From Aurelia coerulea (taxonomy: Eukaryota; Cnidaria; Scyphozoa; Semaeostomeae; Ulmaridae), in the NCBI GenBank assembly GCA_039566865.1, contig CM076959.1, positions 3,145,501 through 3,209,500 of the forward strand: a DNA stretch of 64,000 nt, in the 5' to 3' direction. Below are positions 55,219 to 64,000 of the stretch, one piece after another. A model generated the notes under the pieces. The model ran no database searches. It had not been told where the DNA came from and saw only the letters and a list, made by a program, of their open reading frames with translations. Position numbers and translations under genes: made by a program. Position 1 is the first letter of the stretch, and each line of letters opens with the position of its first letter.

Positions 55219-55764
55219 ATGCCAAAAGATTCAGAGAAAAAGTTTTGGAGTCAAAGTTATTAGAATTGGGAAAAAGAGGCTTGGGCAAAGGGATGGCTTT
55301 CATCTTCTAAAAAGCATCTGAACAAAGCATTTTGCTCATTTTGTAAAAAGGATCTAGTTCCTGGCAAATCTGAGCTAACCGGACATTCAAAGTCCTCACT
55401 CCACGTGCAAAATGCGAAAACAGTTGATGGAACTCAACCAATGAGTGCATTTGTAACTTCGAAAGAATCATCAGTGATAAAGGTGGAGCTCAATGTTGTT
55501 GCTCTCATTGCTCGAAAGGATGTATCTTTCAATTTCTTAGATTCACTTCTACAAACTCTTCATGGCAAAGCAGACAATTCAAAGGCGGTGAAAGAAATGA
55601 CCTGCAATCCAACCAAAGGTACATATTTGTTACCTGAATGTCTCGCGGTCTATGCCCATGAACAGTTGGTTGCAGACCTCAAAAAGGAAAATAGATTTTC
55701 AATCATCTGCGACAAAGCCACAGGTATCACAATGAAAAAAGTATTCTGCATCAATTTTCGATAA
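55219..55764 (+). pseudogene. hAT-like transposase N-terminal part with stops (copy 1)
   Basis: From ATG 55219 the frame is MPKDSEKKFWSQSY, then TAG (55261-55263), then WAKGWLSSSKKHLNKAF and a BED/TTF-type zinc finger CSFCKKDLVPGKSELTGHSK followed by SSLH, then DGTQPMSAFVTS, DSLLQTLHGKADNSKAVKEM and RFSIICDKATGITMKKVFCI. The last segment matches the first catalytic Asp region of hAT transposases (D-x-T/A-x-x-I-T-x-x). The same TAG is in all three copies. Copy 1 alone has an additional TAA at 55762, where the others have Tyr. The remaining catalytic region and the dimerisation domain are missing. Confidence 0.65.
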
Positions 55765-55939
55765 TTGGACAAGGAGACATGCCAGCCAATGGAGACATGC
55801 GCTGGATTATCAAATACAAAAGGCTATTTATAAACTTATGAGATCTAATCTTTTAACTCGGGTTATTCACTTTAATTTTTGTTGAATTGTATTATTTCAA
55901 AACAGATAGATTTTGTAGTAAAATCATCAACTATTTTCA

Positions 55940-56324
55940 ACAGATTCCATAATCAGAACACCAAGGAAATATCTGAACTTCGCATCTGCAGTCCAATCAA
56001 CACCAGTTGGAAAACTGAACGTCGCGCGAGCATCCAGTTTGAGAGAGGGGAAAAGTAATGATGGTCCATCAGAGGAGGAACAGGAAGGTTTGACTTGTTG
56101 TTTAAATAATAAATAGGAGTCTTTGTCCAGAATGTTATAGATGAGCAGGATGGAGAAAAACCATTTGAAATTTTGTCATGTGATGTTTTGAGTAACAAGG
56201 AAAGATTTTGTAACACAATAGCGTGAGATGATTTGTCGACACCTGAATTCAAAGCGATTAGTGACTGCAGACAAAGGAAATTATTCCAACCATAAATTCA
56301 AAACAAACAAATCCGCAAAAGTTG
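55940..56324 (+). pseudogene. Coding relic downstream of hAT part (copy 1)
   Basis: Plus-strand pieces such as DEQDGEKPFEILSCDVLSNK and DDLSTPEFKAISDCRQRKLF look protein-like but are interrupted by stops. The antisense 99-codon frame is equally long. I cannot name the source. Confidence 0.3.
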
Positions 56325-56613
56325 AACTGGCCGACTACTGGTTTCAGTGTTCGGAAAAATTTGGTCTTCTCAAGGTCACAGCTCCATCATTTTTCAACGG
56401 ATTTTCGTTGGGATGGTAGCAAACTTTAATTGGACATCTGAAGAGCACGATCTTGCAAAAGTTTGGCAAGAATCTTCAGAAAAACGGGACACAGTTTTTT
56501 GGGACACCCTGCAAATATCTTAGCTTCCAATCAAAAGGTTTTTTGCTGATTCTACTAGTTTCTGAGACATCCTCTTTGCTGATTTTGTTAATTTTGATAA
56601 CTGCCTTTTGCAG

Positions 56614-56945
56614 ATGAGAGAGATAAAGCAGATTATGCAATTCCAATGGATGATGATGAAATGAATGCTGATGAAATGGACCAACACGTTGAGCAGAACG
56701 AGGATCTATCTCAACCTTCGATCATCAAATGGTTTGCACTGATGATTCTGTGGTTGAGAGCAAAATTTAACCTACCAAACAAAGCAGTGTCATATCTGCT
56801 TATGGTAATATCAGGTTTTCTCTCAGTAATAGCCCAGCCCTTTCACCCCTTGTTTCCCTCCACCATGTATAGCCTCACTAAACTGTGCTCGACAAACAAA
56901 AGTATGAGGTCTTATGCGAGGGTAGTTTGCCCTACTATTGAATAG
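56614..56945 (+). pseudogene. KDZ/CACTA-type exon A (copy 2)
   Basis: Same acceptor, frame and terminal stop as copy 1; the encoded peptide is identical and differs only by a silent AAATTT/AAATTC change. Confidence 0.5.
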
Positions 56946-57218
56946 TATAGCATGGTAATATCGGGTTTTCTCTCAGTAATAGCCCAGCCCTTTCACGCCT
57001 GTTTCCCTCCACCATGTATAGCCAACCCGATTCTAAGTGTGGTACAGTAAAGAGTGTAATACACTGTGCAGAGTTGCACGCTAGAATGTGGTATGTGTTG
57101 GTCATATGTCACATGTATTACGGAGTTGTGCACTCTTTAGCAGATACAACTAGCAAATTTGTGCGCGTTTTGGAAACACAACTGCAAGAAAGTAGGCCAA
57201 CTTCTGCCTACTTCTTAG

Positions 57219-57734
57219 AATGCCTTTTCCAGGAAGAAGTTAAAGATTGTCACAGACGGTTCTAGTGGCCGAGAGATAACCTATTGGAGGAGTTCCTCGT
57301 GTAATGTGCCTTGTAACCAGGAATGTCTTGATGCAGATGGACCAAGACATTCAAATGAGCCCGTTATTGCTGATCATGACTGTGATGATGATGGGCCTAT
57401 TTTTAGTGGTGAATATACCGACGAAGGATGTTTGCTCTTTGATGATGCTAGAAAGAACAGCAGGATACAGACTTACGAGGAGATAAAGAGAAAAGATGTG
57501 GAAAGCTGGAGAAAACTCAGGAAACAGTTCTTGCATGTTGCATTCGCAAGATCTGGCTTTCCAATTTCAGTGGAGTCATGCCTTGTGTGTCAGTCGGCAT
57601 TTTTCAGCCAAACGAGCTCACAAGAAGAAACATTGTATTTCTGCAGTGATTGTGGGCCGTTCTACTACGTATGTTTTCCATGTCTCGTAGCAGATCACAA
57701 AGTTTGCCCTCATCATGTCCCGCAAGTTTGGAAT
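57219..57734 (+). pseudogene. KDZ-type cysteine-cluster exon B (copy 2)
   Basis: Same splice sites and cysteine cluster as copy 1. Met is replaced by Arg at the position of the copy 1 ATG, and CPRHVP reads CPHHVP. Confidence 0.65.
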
Positions 57735-57929
57735 GTAAGTTTTGTTGATTTCTAACCAGGGCTGCCACGCAGAGGTTGCCGGTTTCCCCTACAGCGCATG
57801 CTCCATCCCCCTACTTTCCCCTACAGCCATGACAAACTTTCCCCTACGTTTCCTCTACGAATAACCTATTTCCCGCTACAAAATCCAGATTTCCCCCTAC
57901 ACTATTTTTCAAGATAATTCAGAAATATA

Positions 57930-58555
57930 CCGGGTGAGCAAGAAAAAAATTCCCACTTTTGAAAATTCATAGCACCAAGAGTACTTTGCAGATTTGAATG
58001 ATTCAAATCCTAGTTAAAGGCCGAAAGATCAACATATTTTTGTGATTTTCTCGCCGTCTTACCAGCACTAGAAGTATAGGTAAATTCAACTTTATAAAAA
58101 TTTCATGGTTACAGAATGACTGAAAAAGGGCCTAAAACATTGATCAAATCGTTAATACTCTCCTCAAGCAGAACAATACGCAATGGGCATTTCACCTCTC
58201 TCATGTGTTATAATGCATTGATTTGCAAACAAACACTAAAGATTTTGAATCTCATGGCAATAAATTTGCACAGGATATCTCTCACACATAAGAAAATGCA
58301 TTTTCTTTATTGCTCTGTGTAAGGAGTGCCTTATGATTTGATCAATGTTTTAGGCCCTTTTTTAGTCATTTTGCAACCATGAAATTCTTGTAAAGTTGAA
58401 TTTACCTGCATTTCTAGTGCTCGCAAGACAGCGAGAAAAATCACAAAACTACTTTGAGCTTTCGGCTTTTGATTAGAATTTGAATCATTTAAATCTGTGA
58501 AGTACTCTTGATGCTATGAATTTTCAAAAGTGGGAACTTTTTATAGCTCACCAGG
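57930..58555. mobile_element. Long-TIR MITE (unit copy 2)
   Basis: Same element and same position within the unit as at 54220; it was therefore present before the unit was multiplied. Confidence 0.85.
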
Positions 58556-58928
58556 TACAACAACTAATATACTATGTTTTTCAAGAGAGCTATTATCATA
58601 GTCATCTTTCGGCTATATATCTACATACTTGTGAATGATTTATGATATCCTGCAAAATCATTTAGAATTTTGAATGGATGTTTTTCCAAGTATTACGTAT
58701 AGGTGCCAATAGAGTGTATGGATAATGTGCGTGTTAGATGAATGTAGGATAAAATAAATAAAGAAGCCGCTACAAAGTATTATTTCCTGTTCTTTTCTTA
58801 CAAATAGTTGTCAGACCATGTCAGACCTAAATTTTACTATTTGACCAGTTTCAGCATAGTCAGGTTTCATTCACTTGTGTTTCATTGCATCAGCTGTGCG
58901 AGTGAAGAAGAACATCAATGATTTCACG

Positions 58929-59543
58929 ATGCCAAAAGATTCAGAGAAAAAGTTTTGGAGTCAAAGTTATTAGAATTGGGAAAAAGAGGCTTGGGCAAAG
59001 GGATGGCTTTCATCTTCTAAAAAGCATCTGAACAAAGCATTTTGCTCATTTTGTAAAAAGGATCTAGTTCCTGGCAAATCTGAGCTAACCGGACATTCAA
59101 AGTCCTCACTCCACGTGCAAAATGCGAAAACAGTTGATGGAACTCAACCAATGAGTGCATTTGTAACTTCGAAAGAATCATCAGTGATAAAGGTGGAGCT
59201 CAATGTTGTTGCTCTCATTGCTCGAAAGGATGTATCTTTCAATTTCTTAGATTCACTTCTACAAACTCTTCATGGCAAAGCAGACAATTCAAAGGCGGTG
59301 AAAGAAATGACCTGCAATCCAACCAAAGGTACATATTTGTTACCTGAATGTCTCGCGGTCTATGCCCATGAACAGTTGGTTGCAGACCTCAAAAAGGCAA
59401 ATAGATTTTCAATCATCTGCGACAAAGCCACAGGTATCACAATGAAAAAAGTATTCTGCATCAATTTTCGATACTTGGACAAGGAGACATGCCAGCCAAT
59501 GGAGACATGCGCTGGATTATCAAATACAAAAGGCTATTTATAA
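58929..59543 (+). pseudogene. hAT-like transposase N-terminal part (copy 2)
   Basis: Shares the TAG (58971-58973) with copy 1 but reads through Tyr in NFRYLDKETCQPMETC to a stop at 59541-59543. The zinc-finger residues C-C-H-H are intact. Confidence 0.65.
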
Positions 59544-59649
59544 ACTTATGAGATCTAATCTTTTAACTCGGGTTATTCACTTTAATTTTTGTTGAATTGT
59601 ATTATTTCAAAACAGATAGATTTTGTAGTAAAATCATCAACTATTTTCA

Positions 59650-60034
59650 ACAGATTCCATAATCAGAACACCAAGGAAATATCTGAACTTCGCATCTGCA
59701 GTCCAATCAAAACCAGTTGGAAAACTGAACGTCGCGCGAGCATCCAGTTTGAGAGAGGGGAAAAGTAATGATGGTCCATCAGAGGAGGAACAGGAAGGTT
59801 TGACTTGTTGTTTAAATAATAAATAGGAGTCTTTGTCCAGAATGTTATAGATGAGCAGGATGGAGAAAAACCATTTGAAATTTTGTCATGTGATGTTTTG
59901 AGTAACAAGGAAAGATTTTGTAACACAATAGCGTGAGATGATTTGTCGACACCTGAATTCAAAGCGATTAGTGACTGCAGACAAAGGAAATTATTCCAAC
60001 CATAAATTCAAAACAAACAAATCCGCAAAAGTTG
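59650..60034 (+). pseudogene. Coding relic downstream of hAT part (copy 2)
   Basis: As at 55940, with AAAACC for AACACC at about 59709. Confidence 0.3.
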
Positions 60035-60323
60035 AACTGGCCGACTACTGGTTTCAGTGTTCGGAAAAATTTGGTCTTCTGAAGGTCACAGCTCCATCAT
60101 TTTTCAACGGATTTTCGTTGGGATGGTAGCAAACTTTAATTGGACATCTGAAGAGCACGATCTTGCAAAAGTTTGGCAAGAATCTTCAGAAAAACGGGAC
60201 ACAGTTTTTTGGGACACCCTGCAAATATCTTAGCTTCCAATCAAAAGGTTTTTTGCTGATTCTACTAGTTTCTGAGACATCCTCTTTGCTGATTTTGTTA
60301 ATTTTGATAACTGCCTTTTGCAG

Positions 60324-60655
60324 ATGAGAGAGATAAAGCAGATTATGCAATTCCAATGGATGATGATGAAATGAATGCTGATGAAATGGACCAACACGTT
60401 GAGCAGAACGAGGATCTATCTCAACCTTCGATCATCAAATGGTTTGCACTGATGATTCTGTGGTTGAGAGCAAAATTTAACCTACCAAACAAAGCAGTGT
60501 CATATCTGCTTATGGTAATATCAGGTTTTCTCTCAGTAATAGCCCAGCCCTTTCACCCCTTGTTTCCCTCCACCATGTATAGCCTCACTAAACTGTGCTC
60601 GACAAACAAAAGTATGAGGTCTTATGCGAGGGTAGTTTGCCCTACTATTGAATAG
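60324..60655 (+). pseudogene. KDZ/CACTA-type exon A (copy 3)
   Basis: Same frame and terminal stop as the other two copies. Confidence 0.5.
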
Positions 60656-60928
60656 TATAGCATGGTAATATCGGGTTTTCTCTCAGTAATAGCCCAGCCC
60701 TTTCACGCCTGTTTCCCTCCACCATGTATAGCCAACCCGATTCTAAGTGTGGTACAGTAAAGAGTGTAATACACTGTGCAGAGTTGCACGCTAGAATGTG
60801 GTATGTGTTGGTCATATGTCACATGTATTACGGAGTTGTGCACTCTTTAGCAGATACAACTAGCAAATTTGTGCGCGTTTTGGAAACACAACTGCAAGAA
60901 AGTAGGCCAACTTCTGCCTACTTCTTAG

Positions 60929-61444
60929 AATGCCTTTTCCAGGAAGAAGTTAAAGATTGTCACAGACAGTTCTAGTGGCCGAGAGATAACCTATTGGAGG
61001 AGTTCCTCGTGTAATGTGCCTTGTAACCAGGAATGTCTTGATGCAGATGGACCAAGACATTCAAATGAGCCCGTTATTGCTGATCATGACTGTGATGATG
61101 ATGGGCCTATTTTTAGTGGTGAATATACCGACGAAGGATGTTTGCTCTTTGATGATGCTAGAAAGAACAGCAGGATACAGACTTACGAGGAGATAAAGAG
61201 AAAAGATGTGGAAAGCTGGAGAAAACTCAGGAAACAGTTCTTGCATGTTGCATTCGCAAGATCTGGCTTTCCAATTTCAGTGGAGTCATGCCTTGTGTGT
61301 CAGTCGGCATTTTTCAGCCAAACGAGCTCACAAGAAGAAACATTGTATTTCTGCAGTGATTGTGGGCCGTTCTACTACGTATGTTTTCCATGTCTCGTAG
61401 CAGATCACAAAGTTTGCCCTCGTCATGTCCCGCAAGTTTGGAAT
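60929..61444 (+). pseudogene. KDZ-type cysteine-cluster exon B (copy 3)
   Basis: Splice sites and all cysteines are preserved. Arg at the copy 1 Met position; CPRHVP as in copy 1. Upstream, GACGG is GACAG (60965-60969), changing one residue after the acceptor. Confidence 0.65.
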
Positions 61445-61639
61445 GTAAGTTTTGTTGATTTCTAACCAGGGCTGCCACGCAGAGGTTGCCGGTTTCCCCT
61501 ACAGCGCATGCTCCATCCCCCTACTTTCCCCTACAGCCATGACAAACTTTCCCCTACGTTTCCTCTACGAATAACCTATTTCCCGCTACAAAATCCAGAT
61601 TTCCCCCTACACTATTTTTCAAGATAATTCAGAAATATA

Positions 61640-62265
61640 CCGGGTGAGCAAGAAAAAAATTCCCACTTTTGAAAATTCATAGCACCAAGAGTACTTTGCA
61701 GATTTGAATGATTCAAATCCTAGTTAAAGGCCGAAAGATCAACATATTTTTGTGATTTTCTCGCCGTCTTACCAGCACTAGAAGTATAGGTAAATTCAAC
61801 TTTATAAAAATTTCATGGTTACAGAATGACTGAAAAAGGGCCTAAAACATTGATCAAATCGTTAATACTCTCCTCAAGCAGAACAATACGCAATGGGCAT
61901 TTCACCTCTCTCATGTGTTATAATGCATTGATTTGCAAACAAACACTAAAGATTTTGAATCTCATGGCAATAAATTTGCACAGGATATCTCTCACACATA
62001 AGAAAATGCATTTTCTTTATTGCTCTGTGTAAGGAGTGCCTTATGATTTGATCAATGTTTTAGGCCCTTTTTTAGTCATTTTGCAACCATGAAATTTTTG
62101 TAAAGTTGAATTTACCTGCATTTCTAGTGCTCGCAAGACAGCGAGAAAAATCACAAAACTACTTTGAGCTTTCGGCTTTTGATTAGAATTTGAATCATTT
62201 AAATCTGTGAAGTACTCTTGATGCTATGAATTTTCAAAAGTGGGAACTTTTTATAGCTCACCCGG
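61640..62265. mobile_element. Long-TIR MITE (unit copy 3)
   Basis: The right end here is GCTCACCCGG, the exact mirror of the left CCGGGTGAGC, so this copy keeps the ancestral terminus. Confidence 0.85.
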
Positions 62266-62643
62266 TACAACAACTATTATACTATGTTTTTCAAGAGAGC
62301 TATTATCATAGTCATCTTTCGGCTATATATCTACATACTTGTGAATGATTTATGATATCCTGCAAAATCATTTAGAATTTTGAATGAATGTTTTTCCAAG
62401 TATTACGTATAGGTGCCAATAGAGTGTATGGATAACGTGCGTGTTAGATGAATGTAGGATAAAATAAATAAAGAAGCCGCTACAAAGTATTATTTCCTGT
62501 TCTTTTCTTACAAATAGTTGTCAGACCATGTCAGACCTAAATTTTACTATTTGACCAGTTTCAGCATAGTCAGGTTTCATTCACTTGTGTTTCAATTCAT
62601 TGCATCAACTGTGTGAGTGAAGAAGAACATCAATGATTTCACG

Positions 62644-63258
62644 ATGCCAAAAGATTCAGAGAAAAAGTTTTGGAGTCAAAGTTATTAGAATTGGGAAAAA
62701 GAGGCTTGGGCAAAGGGATGGCTTTCATCTTCTAAAAAGCATCTGAACAAAGCATTTTGCTCATTTTGTAAAAAGGATCTAGTTCCTGGCAAATCTGAGC
62801 TAACCAGACATTCAAAGTCCTCACTCCACGTGCAAAATGCGAAAACAGTTGATGGAACTCAACCAATGAGTGCATTTGTAACTTCGAAAGAATCATCAGT
62901 GATAAAGGTGGAGCTCAATGTTGTTGCTCTCATTGCTCGAAAGGATGTATCTTTCAATTTCTTAGATTCACTTCTACAAACTCTTCATGGCAAAGCAGAC
63001 AATTCAAAGGCGGTGAAAGAAATGACCTGCAATCCAACCAAAGGTACATATTTGTTACCTGAATGTCTCACGGTCTATGCCCATGAACAGTTGGTTGCAG
63101 ACCTCAAAAAGGCAAATAGATTTTCAACCATCTGCGACAAAGCCACAGGTATCACAATGAAAAAAGTATTCTGCATCAATTTTCGATACTTGGACAAGGA
63201 GACATGCCAGCCAATGGAGACATGCGCTGGATTATCAAATACAAAAGGCTATTTATAA
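62644..63258 (+). pseudogene. hAT-like transposase N-terminal part (copy 3)
   Basis: TAG at 62686-62688 as in the other copies. Zinc-finger linker reads ELTRHSK instead of ELTGHSK, and RFSTICDK instead of RFSIICDK. The frame ends at 63258. Confidence 0.65.
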
Positions 63259-63364
63259 ACTTATGAGATCTAATCTTTTAACTCGGGTTATTCACTTTAA
63301 TTTTTGTTGAATTGTATTATTTCAAAACAGATAGATTTTGTAGTAAAATCATCAACTATTTTCA

Positions 63365-63748
63365 ACAGATTCCATAATCAGAACACCAAGGAAATATCTG
63401 AACTTCGCATCTGCAGTCCAATCAACACCAGTTGGAAAACTGAACGTCGCGCGAGCATCCAGTTTGAGAGAGGGGAAAAGTAATGATGGTCCATCAGAGG
63501 AGGAACAGGAAGGTTTGACTTGTTGTTTAAATAATAAATAGGAGTCTTTGTCCAGAATGTTATAGATGAGCAGGATGGAGAAAAACCATTTGAAATTTTG
63601 TCATGTGATGTTTTGAGTAACAAGGAAAGATTTTGTAACACAATAGCGTGAGATGATTTGTCGACACCTGAATTCAAAGCGATTAGTGACTGCAGACAAA
63701 GGAAATTATTCCAACCATAAATTCAAAACAAACAAATCCGCAAAAGTT
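63365..63748 (+). pseudogene. Coding relic downstream of hAT part (copy 3)
   Basis: Same broken frames as at 55940. Confidence 0.3.
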
Positions 63749-64000
63749 TCTCTGAAGCCCAGGTAGCTAGCACGCTCGTTATGCATTCCAGAAAGTGTTT
63801 TCAAGTCAAAAAAATGAGCATCTATCGAAAGAAGAAGGATTCATTGATTAGGATTAAAATAAAGGCAGGAGTAATTAAACAGGCTGTCTTCGCTTGGAAG
63901 AAGGTCTTCCGTATCTTCTTCATCATCAAAGATTCCTTCTTCGAATGAGTCTGTTGCTATGCCAGGATCTTTATATTACTTTGTACATCCACTGTGACCA
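63749..64000. other. Unique sequence to window end
   Basis: No gene or repeat recognised; a GAAGAAGG / CTTCTTC-rich part lies near 63822-63945. Confidence 0.4.

Larger units (their letters stand above)
52615..56324 (+). repeat. 3.71-kb tandem unit, copy 1
   Basis: Starts at AACTGGCCGACTACTGG and is followed head-to-tail by copies at 56325 and 60035. Every frame and MITE described in it recurs at +3710. The left flank (CAGTAAGACA type) is unique. Copy-specific substitutions show that the copies are separate sequences. Confidence 0.95.
56325..60034 (+). repeat. 3.71-kb tandem unit, copy 2
   Basis: Identical layout to copy 1. Distinguishing bases include TTCTCAAGG at 56365-56373 (TTCTGAAGG in 1 and 3), CATCATG at 57711 and GAAATTCTTG near 58382. 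Confidence 0.95.
60035..63748 (+). repeat. 3.71-kb tandem unit, copy 3
   Basis: Same layout with a 5-bp insertion near 62593 (TTTCAATTCATTGC), so later features are offset by 3715. It carries the most private substitutions (for example CACCCGG at 62260, AACGTGCG at 62435, ACCAGAC at 62804). Similarity ends at CAAAAGTT 63748 in unique sequence. Confidence 0.95.

Noticed and set aside
55953..56252. 99-codon minus-strand frame repeated in all three units
   Set aside because: Plus-strand translation of the same DNA contains protein-like pieces; the antisense frame shows no domain and is kept only because the copies are nearly identical.
52615..63748. Pure assembly artefact explanation of the tandem triplication
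   Set aside because: Copies have private substitutions and one private 5-bp insertion, so they are distinct sequences, although copy number still needs long-read confirmation.

Overview
This is eukaryotic, animal-type DNA: AT-rich, intron-bearing, with no operons or bacterial genes, and made almost entirely of transposable elements and tandem repeats. The mix (DIRS tyrosine-recombinase retrotransposon, BEL/Pao, CR1/Jockey-like LINE, hAT, Harbinger, Kolobok-like, KDZ/CACTA-like and many MITEs) fits an invertebrate metazoan. An anthozoan cnidarian is my best guess; echinoderm, hemichordate or another marine invertebrate is not excluded. I find no complete host gene, only isolated exons and broken genes.

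Layout. 0-10 kb: one unassigned exon, a 30-bp array of NF-I-type palindromes, minisatellites, an exon of an integrase-core protein (minus strand), several MITEs, a tRNA-derived SINE head and a Kolobok-like transposase relic. 10-15 kb: a decayed multi-exon gene with an OTU/vertnin-like N-terminal part and a BEN-like C-terminus, lying between two copies of one TAA-flanked MITE family. 17-19 kb: a Harbinger-like nuclease relic and a second SINE head. 19.7-25.7 kb: a BEL/Pao retrotransposon that has lost its reverse transcriptase and carries a 2.2-kb TTAA-flanked element inside gag; that element itself holds a 1.1-kb Mutator-type element. 27.7-29.9 kb: two LINE pieces (reverse transcriptase, then endonuclease) in the wrong order.

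33.0-40.8 kb is a large inverted repeat whose arms contain 178-bp tandem repeats. A nearly intact 4.8-kb DIRS element (gag, RT-RNase H, tyrosine recombinase, terminal and internal complementary repeats) sits in its left arm, and the right arm preserves the empty target site. 41.0-48.2 kb is a 7.2-kb hAT-like element defined by CAG-GGCGG termini and an 8-bp target duplication. It contains a 5.9-kb foldback structure with minisatellite arms, a TTAA element whose empty site survives in sister repeats, and a small hAT MITE. 49.9-52.0 kb holds two long minisatellites.

52.6-63.7 kb is three tandem, nearly identical copies of a 3.71-kb unit. Each holds two exon-like pieces of a KDZ/CACTA-type transposon protein, a 626-bp long-TIR MITE and the zinc-finger N-terminal part of a hAT-like transposase with a shared premature stop. 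The strongest points are structural: several insertions can be read together with their own empty sites inside the window, giving a relative order of events without an outside reference.
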